Source: Tolypocladium sp. Sup5 PDA-1 (lineage: Eukaryota > Ascomycota > Sordariomycetes > Hypocreales > Ophiocordycipitaceae). Taken from it: DNA of 64,000 bases. Under the pieces are notes generated by a model, which made no database searches, had not been told where the DNA came from, and saw only the letters and a program-made list of their open reading frames with translations. This document shows, one piece after another, positions 34,604 to 45,543 of the stretch. Position 1 is the first letter of the stretch. Every line of letters begins with the position of its first letter. Made by a program: the position numbers and the translations under genes. Location of the stretch: positions 186,001 through 250,000 of the forward strand of contig JPHH03000009.1 of the NCBI GenBank assembly GCA_000750105.3, in the 5' to 3' direction.

Positions 34604-34620
34604 CGGAGCTCGGCGCTCGG
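34604..34620 (+). promoter_or_regulatory. CGG direct-repeat cluster in the amidohydrolase promoter
   Basis: CGG-AGCT-CGG-CGCT-CGG: three CGG triplets at constant 4-nt spacing, 135-151 bp upstream of the M20 start codon. A TATA box (tataaata, 34674-34681) lies between this site and the start. Confidence 0.65.
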
Positions 34621-34754
34621 TGTCCGTCAGCAACCTGTTGGTTTCCGTCTCTCCCCCGATGTTTGGTCGCCTTTATAAATAGGAGCTGCCCCTAGGTTAT
34701 CTGTAGTATTGAAATCGGAACTTGCCTTTTGTTAGACTTTGTCATTCCGGCACG

Positions 34755-36024
34755 ATGGATATTGAAGCGGCTCGAAAGACTGCCGCAGATGCTGTCACAA
34801 CTCTCCATAACAAGCTCTGGCAACTCAACCAAAACATCCACCAGAACCCCGAGCTTCTCTTCGAAGAGCACATTGCACACGATTCAATCTCGGGATTCCT
34901 GGAGGGTGAAGGATTCACGGTGAAGCGGTCTGCCTACGGACTGGATACGTGTTTCGAGACGACTTGGTCGACAGTCGACGACCAAGAACCAACTCGGGAT
35001 TCGCACAGTCACATTCTGCGCCGAGTACGACGCTCTGCCCGATGTTGGCCATGCTTGCGGGCACAACCTGATTGCTACTGCATCCGTCGCCGGCTTCGTG
35101 GCGCTGGTCAGGACTCTACAGTCCATGAAGACGAAACCAGCCGTGCGCGTGCGACTCCTGGGCACGCCTGCCGAGGAGGGAGGCAACGGCAAAGCTCTGC
35201 TCCTCAAAGCCGGCGCCTTTCCTGAGTTCAGCGAGCAGAGTCCCGAGATTTCCGTCATGATGCATCCCGTATCCCACTGCTCGTTCCAGCTCCAGGAAGG
35301 CCTGCCACCGTCGACAACAGGGTTCGCCGGCTTCAAGTGCAACGCCGGGCGAACGCTCATTGTCGAGTACCTCGGTAAATCCGCACACTCGGGAGGCGAG
35401 CCATGGAAAGGGGTAAACGCGCTGGATGCAGCCATCATGGCGTACTCGAGCATAGCCATGGTCAGACAGCACATGCGGGCCACGGAACGAGTGAATGCAA
35501 TCATCGAGCACGGGGGTTCGTCGACGGGAACCATCCCCGACTATTCACGGCTTGCCGTCGGAGTTCGGGCGTCGACCATGAAGGAGCTCGACATCTTGGC
35601 GGCCAAGGTAGACGGCTGTCTAACAGGCGCCGCAGCTGCCACGGGCTGCGAGGTAAAGATCGAAGAGCCAACGCCAGTATACATGGACATGCGAGTCAAC
35701 GCGCCCCTCTGCACCGCATACGCCGACGAAATGAACACCATGGACGGCGCAGAGACCGTCGTGGCCCTGTGCGACTACCGCCGCAGCGTGTCGACTGACA
35801 TGGGCAACGTCTCGTACCAGGTGCCCATCCTCCACGGGCTCGTCGGGATCCCCACGCCGGGCGAGTTCAACTGCCACGACCCGCGGTTCACGCAGGCGGC
35901 GGGCACGGAGGCGGCGTTTGCGGCTGCTGTACGGAGCGCGAGGGGCATGGCGATGCTGGGCTGGAGGTTCATCGTTGAAGATGGCCTGGCGGACACGGTT
36001 TCGGAGGACTTTCGGCGCATGTAA
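34755..36024 (+). CDS. M20-family amidohydrolase (PM20D2/ACY1L2-like), frame-shifted as sequenced
   Basis: Zinc-dependent amidase/peptidase family that cleaves N-acyl amino acids or dipeptides. The first part, from ATG 34755, has L-W-Q-L-N-Q-N-I-H-Q-N-P-E-L-L-F-E-E-H and S-A-Y-G-L-D-T-C-F-E; the rest, in the +1 frame, has C-A-E-Y-D-A-L-P-D-V-G-H-A-C-G-H-N (first metal ligands), P-A-E-E-G-G-N-G-K (catalytic Glu and ligand), M-M-H-P and the dimerisation-domain block G-K-S-A-H-S-G-G-E-P-W, ending R-R-M and TAA at 36024. One base too many, somewhere in about 34950-34990, separates the halves. A 55-nt intron 34920-34974 (GTGAAG...CAG) would restore frame but delete a conserved segment, so a true frameshift or a sequence error is more likely. 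All metal ligands are otherwise present. Confidence 0.82.
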
Positions 36025-36182
36025 GTAACTCATTGGTTGGAGCCTAAGGCATCAAAACCCCGGAACGATGACTCCTGCCCCGCCATCATGAACGCATCCA
36101 TACAGTATCCGTACTCCCACCAAAATAGCTTCATACCACATACGCGTTCAGTGCCTTTTGCGTGTCGTGCCGTGCCTCCGCG

Positions 36183-36689
36183 ATGGTCGCTGACCCCAAC
36201 ATCCTTGCTGCCGCCCGGCACGTACTTGCATCTCGCTGCAGCGAACAACGCTGCAGTCAAAGCACGCCACAGCGCGGGGACGACAAGGAGCCCAAGCAGC
36301 GGCCGCTCTCAATACGCGACGCCGCGGCCAAGTACAGCGTCAGCAGGTCCGCCGTCGCCAGGGCCATCGACCAGATCCTCACGAAGCACGTCCCCCGTCC
36401 GCCAGGCCGCCCGCGGTTTCTCAACGACGACGAGGACGCCGGCCTCGTGAGGTACGTGACGTGGATGTACGGGAACGGCACCCCGGCCACGAGGAAGCAG
36501 GTAGAGGACGCGTGCATTGCCCTTCGGCGGCAGCGGACCCCGGAGGCGGCGCCGCCCTCGAAGAATTGGTACGGGCGCTGGCTCAAGGAGCACCCTGATC
36601 TTAGTTCCTTCGTTCCGGCCCTTCCAAAGGCCAGGAAGGAGTACGACGTTTCGGAGGTTGCCCACCTCGAGGCCCCATTCGTCACCTGA
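36183..36689 (+). CDS. Short protein with CENP-B/pogo-type DNA-binding helix-turn-helix domains
   Basis: 168 residues in one exon. S-I-R-D-A-A-A-K-Y-S-V-S-R-S-A-V-A-R-A is a psq-type helix-turn-helix; it is followed by a linker rich in Pro and Arg (R-P-P-G-R-P-R-F-L) and then the HTH_Tnp_Tc5/CENP-B second domain, with E-D-A-G-L-V-R-Y-V-T-W and N-W-Y-G-R-W-L-K-E-H-P-D-L. This is the N-terminal architecture of pogo/Fot1 transposases, but there is no DDE catalytic domain downstream: the frame stops soon after the second domain and the next 2 kb contain nothing similar. It may be a domesticated DNA-binding remnant or a truncated transposase. The start ATG 36183 is the first in frame. Lies just downstream of the amidohydrolase on the same strand. 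Confidence 0.75.
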   Translation: MVADPNILAAARHVLASRCSEQRCSQSTPQRGDDKEPKQRPLSIRDAAAKYSVSRSAVARAIDQILTKHVPRPPGRPRFLNDDEDAGLVRYVTWMYGNGTPATRKQVEDACIALRRQRTPEAAPPSKNWYGRWLKEHPDLSSFVPALPKARKEYDVSEVAHLEAPFVT

Positions 36690-38762
36690 ACCTGAAGGGT
36701 CAACGTGGTCATCATCACCGTCTGCGTCACCCGAAATCATCATTGCGCTGGTGCAGGCGCCGGTGCAGGCGCCCTAGAGAGGAAATGCAAGATATTTCAA
36801 GGAATGGTGAGCCACAAGGCAATCGAATTGAGTTGTACGGAGTAGCCCGTAGTTGCGGCAGCGATTGGCTACCTTGGCAAGAGATCTGCCATTCAAGGCT
36901 GGGGCAACTTTCGGTATAGCGAACACGAAAGGCACGGCTTTTCTATGTGTTTCCTTTGTCGCAATAGCTTCAATGGAAAGGGAAGCGCACTTTAACTAAA
37001 TAGTACCCACAAAATGCATCATGATACCGTCAGGATGTGGGAATTGGCGTTTGTCCCAGGATTGCGCCCAACCAACAACGTACATAGCTCATTGGTGTTG
37101 CGCCCAACTAAAGGTTGAGCGCTTGATATACGCCACGATGCTTGTCTGTGAGGCCCCGTGCCAAGACGCTGTGAGGCGTCTGCTGGGTATGGAGGAGAAA
37201 GCTTGTCTCGAATCCGATGGCCAAGACAGCATCGTTCACCCCAAGGGGCATTGCAACTCTCGGGGGAACAGAAACAGCGCCAGACATCAGCCGCATGGAG
37301 ATCAGATCACGGGGCACTGACACGCTGTGGCGTTGGTCGAAACAAATGCGTGGCTATGCGGCCCTCTAGAGGGATGGCGCCCAGGTCAGGCTTCCTCCGA
37401 GGCAAAAGCGCTTCCGCCAGACCCGGAGACGTGGCCGCCCGGTGTTTGCACTGCCCCTGGCGCTTGTTTCGCGGTGTGGATGGGATAAGGTTACACAGCC
37501 CCTCAGGTTGCATCATGGGGTTGGGCCCAGGACCAGCGACGAACTGCTCCGTAAGTTACCCTGTACCAACAGTCTACAGACCAGGCCGTCTTCTGGAAGT
37601 TCGCAAAGTTCTGTTCCACAAATTCGGGCCTGATACTGCCCCAGGGGCGGTGGCTCAGCACAGTGGGGGTCGGTTATTAAGCTTACCTCGCTGCCGTTGC
37701 TTCACCTGGTCAGATGGTCGATGCGATCCTGTGATCGCCAGGCTGCAGTTTAGATCGCACACGTCATGGTGCAGGGGCCTCTGCTGTATGTAGAAGTCGC
37801 GCAAAACTTCGTGATGAAGTCAACCATACGATGCAGATCTGATCTGACCACGGGTGACCATGCAGATGGACAATGATGCCGAACGGGGAGTCGCCGAATT
37901 AAACGCAACTTGGGGATGGCGTCGGGCGTCAGGCTGGGTCCGTGCCGCATCCGTCAGCCGCACCAAAAGTGGCCCATTTCGCGAGCTGTCATCCGTGATG
38001 GGCGATGATTCATGGACTTTACGATGCGAGGATACGAATAGCTGCGATTCCCGCTGGGACACGTCTGCTGTGCCGGGGCTACTCGTATGCATTTCTGTGT
38101 GATCAAGCAGCAAGTTCTTTGTTTGCCCACTGTTTGGTCGCCGGATACTGTACATACCTAAAGACTCCTTTCCTTTGATGGCTCCCTCCAAGGCCCCACA
38201 GCGCCGTCGCCACTACGTCCCAGCGAGGAAAAGCCATCTGCAGGGTCTCGCCCAGTGACCTCATCCCCCAGCACCATCTCTGCCTCCCATCACCGCCAGT
38301 GGCGACGCCAACAATCCGACCACCTACTCAGCTCCCGGGCCGTCTTACTGCTCCCCGCGCTGGTGAAATCATCGTCGGCTAGGTCGGCGTAGCTCGTCCT
38401 CCGTTTTTCTTGGCGTGCATTCTGCCCTGCCCGATGCGAGCGACTGTTGGCAACACTGATTCGGAACCTGAACGCTAAAAACTAGCCTCACACCGGGCCA
38501 TCCTTGCCTCCTCCGCTGCCGGCGGGGGCATTAATAAGACTACGTTTGCTCCGTCTTGGCTGCGACATCTTGTACTACCTGCCTGACCCGACATTCACCT
38601 TGCAACGCCACCTTAATCACTCAATCAATCATTGTTCTTGCGCATCCTGCAGCGACCGCGGTTTGCTCGTTCGGTTACGCGGGTGTCGGTACTTGACTGA
38701 GTCCCGTCAAAGCATCAGTTCCCACTCATCGGTCGCGGTTCGCGACTCCACACACCACCACA
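36690..38762. other. 2-kb gene-free region
   Basis: Open frames of 60-210 codons occur on both strands (for example 37158-37793 plus, from a non-ATG start) but none shows domain-like sequence or splicing logic. The last 300 bp are the likely promoter and CT-rich 5' UTR of the next gene. No terminal inverted repeats or transposase catalytic region were recognised here. Confidence 0.45.
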
Positions 38763-39692
38763 ATGCGATTCGACTTGGCCCTCATGGCGGTGACGCTGTT
38801 CAGCACAGCGGCCGCCGGCGTTATCGACGGTCCCCGGAACGTCGTAAGGTTGGACATGGCGGCACAGCAAGAGGAGCATGATCTGTACAAGCGCAGAGGA
38901 GGAGGCGGCAGCGGCGGTCGAGGAGGTGGTGGTAGCAGCAGCGGCGGCGGTGGAAGCAGCAGTGGCGGTGGGAGCAGCGGCGGAGGGTCGCGAGGCGGTG
39001 GCAGCTCCGGCGGCGGCGGCAGCAGCAGCGGAGGCGGCAGCTCTGGATCGTGAGTCGCTCAACCATAACTCCTTGGCTGTCCCCAGGACTAACAACGATA
39101 TCACAGGCGCGGTGGAAACACTTCCCCCAAGTCCAACAGCGGCGGGACGTCGAGCGGGGGCACCGGTCCTGCTCCCAGGTTCGGCGGTGGCCGCTTCTAC
39201 GGCGGAGGAGGTTCTCGACCCTACCGTTCCGGCGGCGTTAGCCCTGCCGGCATCGTGCCCTTCGTCCTCATCGGTGGCGCGCTGGCCTTCTGGCCGGGAG
39301 TCTGGCTCTACGGCGCGCACATGTACCCCTACAACTACGTCCACCAATACCACAACGCCACCTCTAACAAGAACGAGACGGCCAAGGTGCTCTGCGGCTG
39401 CGCCGAGTACGAAGAGTGCGGTTGCGACGAGAACAACAGCACCGCCTACTACGACGACCTCCTCGGCAACGGCAGCTACCAGGCCCTCAACAAGAGCGTC
39501 GTCAACATCGGCACCTACAAGGGCGACAAGACCATCCTCATCAACGGCACTCTCCCCAACGGCACGACGGCCGACGGGCCCGACGACGACTCCGGCTCTT
39601 CCTCGGCCGGCCTGGGCATGCGGAGCCTGGTCGAGGCCGCTGGCATCTGGCCCGCCGTCGCGGCTGTCGTGGCCGCTGTTTTCCTGGCTTGA
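38763..39692 (+). CDS. Secreted, glycine/serine-rich cell-surface protein (DUF7732-like)
   Basis: Two exons, 38763-39049 and 39107-39692, give 290 residues. A signal peptide (about residues 1-19, ending A-A-A-G) is followed by a short charged segment ending L-Y-K-R-R, which resembles a Kex2 processing site, then about 50 residues made almost only of Gly and Ser. Exon 2 continues Gly/Ser/Arg-rich, then gives a hydrophobic stretch (G-I-V-P-F-V-L-I-G-G-A-L-A-F-W-P-G-V-W-L), a Cys-containing acidic domain (C-G-C-A-E-Y-E-E-C-G-C-D) with several N-x-S/T sites, and a C-terminal hydrophobic tail V-A-A-V-V-A-A-V-F-L-A preceded by small residues, as in GPI-anchored proteins. Function unknown; a wall or surface role is inferred. 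Confidence 0.82.
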
Positions 39693-41327
39693 GCGACTAT
39701 TCTCTCGCTACTTGAAGCGTTCTAATATCTGGGGCCTGGGCGGCGGCCGCGGCAGGCGTGTATGACTGTGCTTCGCCTCGAGGCGACCGATACCCAAAGG
39801 CGCGGGTGGACGGGTTTGGTGAACCAGGCTGTTGGCTTGGACACACGAAGAGCGTTGCGTTTTGGGTTAAGTGTTCTTATTTTTGAGCACCATGTATATG
39901 ATGGCTATGAAAGCAACTGCCTGGCTGGTAGAGTGGATGACGTCCAGCCATGGCCATGAATGTATTAGACATGTTAGACACGCAACTGTTGACGATACTA
40001 CCGCGTCAGCGCGCAAGCATTTCCGGTTTTTACTACAGAAATGTATTTGTATGTTTTCTGCAACATTGAGGAGGAGTCACCGCCCTTGGACCGAGTGTTG
40101 GTAAACCGTGTGATGGCTGGCTGCTCGCAACGGGACCCCACCCTGCACCTGGCGTCTTATGCCCGCGGGGTGAGACAGCGTTGAGGTGGACCATCGAAAC
40201 TGCAATCAGGAACACACAATTCGTATAGTTAGCTGGTAATGTCTATTTTGGCCGTTACCAGGCTGTATTGGCTCAGATTCATGATGCCCCTGCTCTGGTT
40301 TTATGCTGGGCCGTTCTTAGCGACGTGGCGATTGCTGCCGTATTGGTGTCCAAGGGCATGCGGCCGGGAACTCTGCACCGAGATTGCGTAGTGCATAAAT
40401 ACAGGTACTCTCTATTGTCTTCTCCTCCTCAAAGGAACAATAATTAGCGAAGGCCTATTGTTGCCTTCGGTTCTCTGACTTGCACGCCCCACCTGGCTCG
40501 GGCAACTGCAGCAGCGCAAGAATGCCACCGCGTCACGACCTCTGAACACCCAACTTTTCTGCGTAAAGGAGCTCGTGGATATTTGTAGACTAGAGCAGGG
40601 TGGTCTCTCTTAGAATGTAATTAATGCCAATTAACGTCGACGTGACACAATCTGATCCTTGAATCATTGGCCCTGCAAGAAACAGAAATCAGAGCAATCT
40701 GCGGACACCCTGGGAACTTGACACAAAAGCTAGGTACCAGGCGAGAGCGTAAAAGGAGACCACGTATTCGTAGCTTCACCAGAAGGAAAGGACCGAAGTC
40801 ATGGAGGGACAATAATTTAGAGAGTAGACTGCAGATGAGGCGCGTGGACGAATTCGTGCCTGGAAACTCTGCCATCACCTCAACCATCTCGGCCGATGGG
40901 CCTGCGTCATTCGTGTCGGTGATGAATGCGCCAAGGATACCCTGGTCAGTGGCTCATGAGACTGGCAGATTGGCGGACAGAAAAGCCTTCCCAACTACCA
41001 CGCAAACTTTGGTGTGAGGTGGAGCAGTATTTTCTTCTCTAGCACCAGTGAACGCACGAACCACCGGGAGCGGAAGCTAAAGCTGACTCAGCAACTCCAG
41101 CGTGTTTCCGTGACTTCCAACTCCTCTCCTTCAAGCAACAGGCATCATTCGTGCCTCCTCACTACGCCCACGTCCCCATCGCCACACACCGCGCCGCTGC
41201 TTCCTTCATCGAGCCCGTCACCAACCGAAGCGCCTGGTGGCCGCTATACAGAGAATGATCTAGGAGTCGCTCGGACTCACCACGCCGTGGGAGGAAGCTG
41301 GCGAGAGGAACGCGACCGAGAGCAAGC
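39693..41327. other. Intergenic region upstream of TAF1
   Basis: About 1.6 kb with no supported gene. 40460-41000 has short open frames without resemblance. 41020-41327 is pyrimidine-rich and is the likely TAF1 promoter and leader. Confidence 0.5.
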
Positions 41328-44300
41328 ATGGCAGAAGAGAACGAGTTCTCGTCCAAGGACGACAACGCTTGGAAGGCGCAACACGCCGCTGATGAGCGCG
41401 AGATCGCGCGGCTGCTGGAGCAGAGCCAGGAGGGTGGAAGCGGTGGACTGACTCTCGACGACACGCCTTTCGACCAGACCAACAAGGCCGACGATGCGCA
41501 AGACTTTGAGGACATCAGCGACGATGACCTCCCGGACGAGGAGGAGCCTAGTGCAGGCACTTCCCTGGAGCTGCCGGGCCTCACTGACGACGGCGGCACC
41601 AGCAACGATGCAGACGACCTCTTTGGCGAAGGCCCATCTTCACCTACCGATCCCATCCTCGGACCCTCGTCGCCAGCGCCTCGTGTACGCGACGCTGACA
41701 CCGCCGATGACTCGCATCCGACAGACGCAGGAATCAGCTTTGCTGGCATCAATTTCGACCCGGACCCTCACTTGAATGGGTCCGCGAACCAGGACCCTGA
41801 TATTCCTGCTGCCGCAGAGACTGTAGAGGACCTCTTGAAGGCAGCGTGGCCCGCATTTAAGAAAGGACACGTCCTCACATGGAGCGAACTCCTGCCACCG
41901 AAGAAGGCAACATGGAAAGAAAAGAAGCCTGCCAGAAAGCCAAAGCATCTTGTGACGAGCAAACAGACCCTCGAGATGGGCAACGACCAAGAGAAGCAAT
42001 TCCGCATTCCTGGGGCTGCAACGACAGGCAAGCGCGGATCGCACGAGACTTTGGTGGCATCGCTGGTCCACTGCGACAAGGAGGGCTCTGCTCGCGATGA
42101 GTATGTTGTTCAATTCGAGCTCGACCATGATTCAGACTCCGAAACAATCAGCGGGTTCACACTTCGAGATATCGAACTCGCGTGTGAGGACTGGAATGCT
42201 CGTATCGACGCTGTCGAGGCCGAGTTTCATGCCCGCCAGGCTGCCGAGAAAGAGCTGCTGGCACGCAAACGCCGGGTCGAGGATGAGCAAGATGACGAGT
42301 GGGATGCCGAGTTCCTGCTCGATGCGGCGGATGAGCCACAACCCCGACCAAAGAAGCGCAGGACCATCAAGTTTGGACTCCCGGAAATACCTCGATATAC
42401 CGCACCCTCTTTCGACAATTTCGAAGAAGCCACCAGACGAGGTGCCAAGCGTGTTCATCTCGACGTGTCCGATCCTCACCTCCTTCTCGAGACAGACCTG
42501 CAGCACCCTTCCAAACGACAGCGCCTGGACTCCAAGTCCAAGCGAATGGGGAAAGGCAACATGGGCCGTGATCTTTCTACACGCTTCAACCTTTCCAACG
42601 ACGAAGCATACGAGCTTCTCAAGGAGAACCACCAGAGCAAGGTCCGCGCCACTCTTGGAAACATTTCCGTGGAGCACAGCATGCCTGCCATCAAGCTCAC
42701 TTGGCCGTACTACAAAGTCAAGCTTTCTGGTACTACGGATGAATACCACCGGCCCCGCTTCCGCTACAAGAAGTTTGCTGGCCACGCCCTCAAGTTCGAC
42801 AAGCCGCTTCACCACAAGAGAAAGCAGATGAAGGGCAAGGCGCACGAAGTCTTTGTCCAGTCGAAGGATCTCAGCATGGGCGACAACTCCTCGGCTGTGC
42901 TCTTTGAGTACTGCGAGCCGAGACCACGGGTTCTCAACAACTTTGGCATGGGAAGCAAGTTGATCAACTACTACCGGCGCAAGGACACCACCGACGAAGA
43001 ACAGCTCCCTAAGCAGGACCTGGGTGAGTATCGTATGCTCCTGCCTGAGGACCGGTCTCCCTTTTCACTGTTTGGCACCGTCGACTCGGGCGAGACCGTC
43101 CCGACCCTGCACAACGAAATGTACCGCGCCCCGGTATTCAAGCATAACCCGAGAGGCACCGACTTTCTCGTTGTCCGCAATACCACTGGCATCGAGGGCT
43201 CGAGATGGTATCTCCGCAGAGTCGACCATATCCACGTCGTCGGACAGACATTCCCTTCTGTAGACGTGCCAGGGCCTCATAGCAGAAAGGTCACGAACGC
43301 GTCGAAGAACAGGATGAAGATGCTCGCATTTCGCATGATCAGACATAGCCAGACGGACAATTGCCAGCTCTCAGACATTACCAAGCACATTGCCGAATCC
43401 ACCGACACCCAGAATCGGCAGAAGCTCAAAGAGTTTCTTCAGTACGACAGGGATAGTGGTGAGAAGGGCATGTGGCGCCTCAAGCCTGCAGAGGTTCTGC
43501 CGGACGAGAATGCCATCCGGGCGATGATCAAGCCGGAGGAAGTCAGTTTACTCGACGCCATGCAGCTCGGCATCAAGGAGCTCGAGGATGCCGGATACGA
43601 CCCTCGAAACGCAAACATCGACGATGACCAAGTGGCTGATGCCGAGGCCCCCGATGAAGAAAACGAGGTTGTTGATGACGAAGCGAGCAAGATCACCAAG
43701 GGGACCAAGAAGCCCGGAGAGAAGCTGGAGGAGACACTCGCCGACAAGATGGCCCCATGGAAGACGACAAAGGCCTTCATTGACGCGTGCGCTCAAAAGG
43801 CCATGCTGCAGTTGCATGGTGAAGGAGACCCGACAGGCCACGGGCTTGGATTCAGCTTCATTCGAACGTCTATGAAGGGCGGGTACATCGAGGCTGTCCA
43901 GGGCCCGCTCGCCACCTCGGCCGACGCCATGGAACGTGAGAAGCGCGCGAATGGCGGACACGCATACAACGTCAAGAAGCAGCAGGCCATGTATGAGGAG
44001 GGCATTCGGGAGATCTGGGACAAGCAGAAGTCGACACTATCTGACCCGCAGGAGCACGACGACAAGGATGTTGCAGTTACCGAAGACGAAGACGATCGAT
44101 TCAACGTAAACGCGGCCGTGACGCCGGCGCAGTTCGACGAGGGCATCAGCCAGATTAGCGGATTGACGACCTCGACGAGCCGCCAGCAGAAGCGCAAGAT
44201 TTGCATCACGAGACAAGTCCAGATGGCAGACGGCACCACCCAGAGCCGAGACGAAATCGTTGTCGACCCCGTTGTCATTTCGCAGTACATGAAGCGGCGC

Positions 44301-45543
44301 ACGGAAGCCGACCTGGAGCTCAGAGAGTACGTCACAAAATCCCTTCGTTACCCGGGCCGCACCAAGCCTGCACCTCGGATCTGGAATCGGTTGCCGCCAT
44401 CGGTCCGAGTGTTGCACAAGTGGGCATGTCTTGCGAGAATGTACCTTGCGTCGAGCCATTGGCGTGGCTTCCAGGTGCCAGGCTCCGTGGTTGACAAAAT
44501 TGGCTTGGAACTGAGGGCGCCTGCTTACGTGTATCTCTCTACAGCATTTACAGCTCCCGGCCTACGGGCAATGCCGATCATGACCGTCTTGCAAACCTTA
44601 GGTAAGGCTGGAACGCCGAGCTGGCTCTTGTTTCATGTGCTAACGTGTCGCGTCGCAGAATCAAAAAGGAACTTGAACGACTCGAGAAGAACAAGGCCAG
44701 ACGACAAGCCCGAGAACAGCAAAAGGAGCTCCACCACAAAGCTAACACCGGCGATGCTGGCTCTCCTGCGCCTACCGGAGTCGACAAGGTGCCAACTGGA
44801 ACGACCCGCAAGTGTGCCAATTGCGGGCAGGTTGGACACATCAAGACAAACAAGAAGTATGGTTATCCCCACGTCCCCCCCTCCCTCCTTGTCTTTTGAT
44901 TGGTGGCGTGCGCTGCAGCCGGAGGACGAGGCTGGCCGAAAAGGGCGCAAGAAGAAGCACCCGAATGTTCTTGGTCAATTACTCCGCGAGTCGGATCAGG
45001 AGGCGCGCAAGGAAGACAAGCTGCGAGTTGCTCGTGAAAGGGTGGCCGCAAGGGAAGCCCAGCGAGTAGCCAAAGAGACCGACAAGGCGAAAGCGCGGGA
45101 AGAACGGCTCGAGAAGGAGCGCCAGCTGCAAGAACAAAGAGAGGCTCAGAAACAGGCGAGAGAAGAGCAGCGAAAAGTGGCGCTCCGTGAAAGAGAAGAA
45201 CGGCAGCAAAGGGCACTCCGACAAAGAGAAGATCGAGCAAGACAGCACCTCCTGGCCGAAGAGGAAAAGCGGAAGAAGCGGGAGGAGATGGAGGCAGCCA
45301 AGCCCAAGTTCCGATATGGACCACTCCGGCTGTGAAAGCGCACGCTACCGCCCATGCCAGTGCTTTGGGCATTTCATCTCTTCGTTCACACCACTGAATA
45401 ATGACATCTGCTAACAATTTGATCCCTCAAGGTTATGTCCTCTGCTTAACGGCACGATGAAAGCCGACAATGGCGCTGCGGAACACGGTGGCTTTGGTAA
45501 CTACATGGCACCGACCGGCGGCGCGGGATCACCGAGTCTATGA
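41328..45543 (+). CDS. taf1: TAF1, largest subunit of general transcription factor TFIID
   Basis: Scaffold of TFIID at RNA polymerase II promoters. Four exons, 41328-44326, 44545-44601, 44659-44856 and 45432-45543, close in phase to 1121 residues. The N-terminus is acidic (TAND-like, with D-D-x-F/D-F-E-D-I patches). The central DUF3591 core includes W-P-Y-Y-K-V-K-L-S-G, the winged-helix region R-M-I-R-H-S-Q-T-D-N, L-L-D-A-M-Q-L-G and G-L-G-F-S-F-I-R-T-S. Exon 2 encodes only 19 residues (Y-S-S-R-P-T-G-N-A-D-H-D-R-L), exon 3 the R-I-K-K-E-L-E-R-L-E-K-N helix and the zinc knuckle C-A-N-C-G-Q-V-G-H, which is completed after the last intron by L-C-P-L-L-N-G-T-M. No bromodomains, as usual in fungi. 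The last intron (575 nt) is far longer than average and holds a separate coding-like segment (44919-45335). Confidence 0.93.
44919..45335 (+). other. Coiled-coil-coding open segment inside the last TAF1 intron
   Basis: The frame is open from an acceptor-like TGCAG at 44914-44918 to a TGA at 45333-45335 and encodes about 138 residues rich in Arg, Glu, Lys, Gln and Ala in heptad-like order, with K-K-K-H-P-N-V-L-G-Q-L-L-R-E-S-D near the start and the defined end A-K-P-K-F-R-Y-G-P-L-R-L. Sixty-two bases upstream a GTATGG donor (the TAF1 exon 3 donor) pairs well with this acceptor, but that join puts the segment out of frame and gives a different peptide that stops at once. So this is either a cryptic or alternative 3' exon, part of a nested gene whose 5' exons I cannot find, or a TAF1 tail separated by a lesion. 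Composition and length make chance openness unlikely. Confidence 0.5.

Noticed and set aside
37158..37793. 211-codon plus-strand frame
   Set aside because: Begins at a non-ATG codon, no domain and no splice support.
44863..45417. 184-codon minus-strand frame that looks membrane-like
   Set aside because: It is the complement of the charged coiled-coil segment; Leu/Ala/Phe richness follows from reading Arg/Glu/Lys codons backwards.
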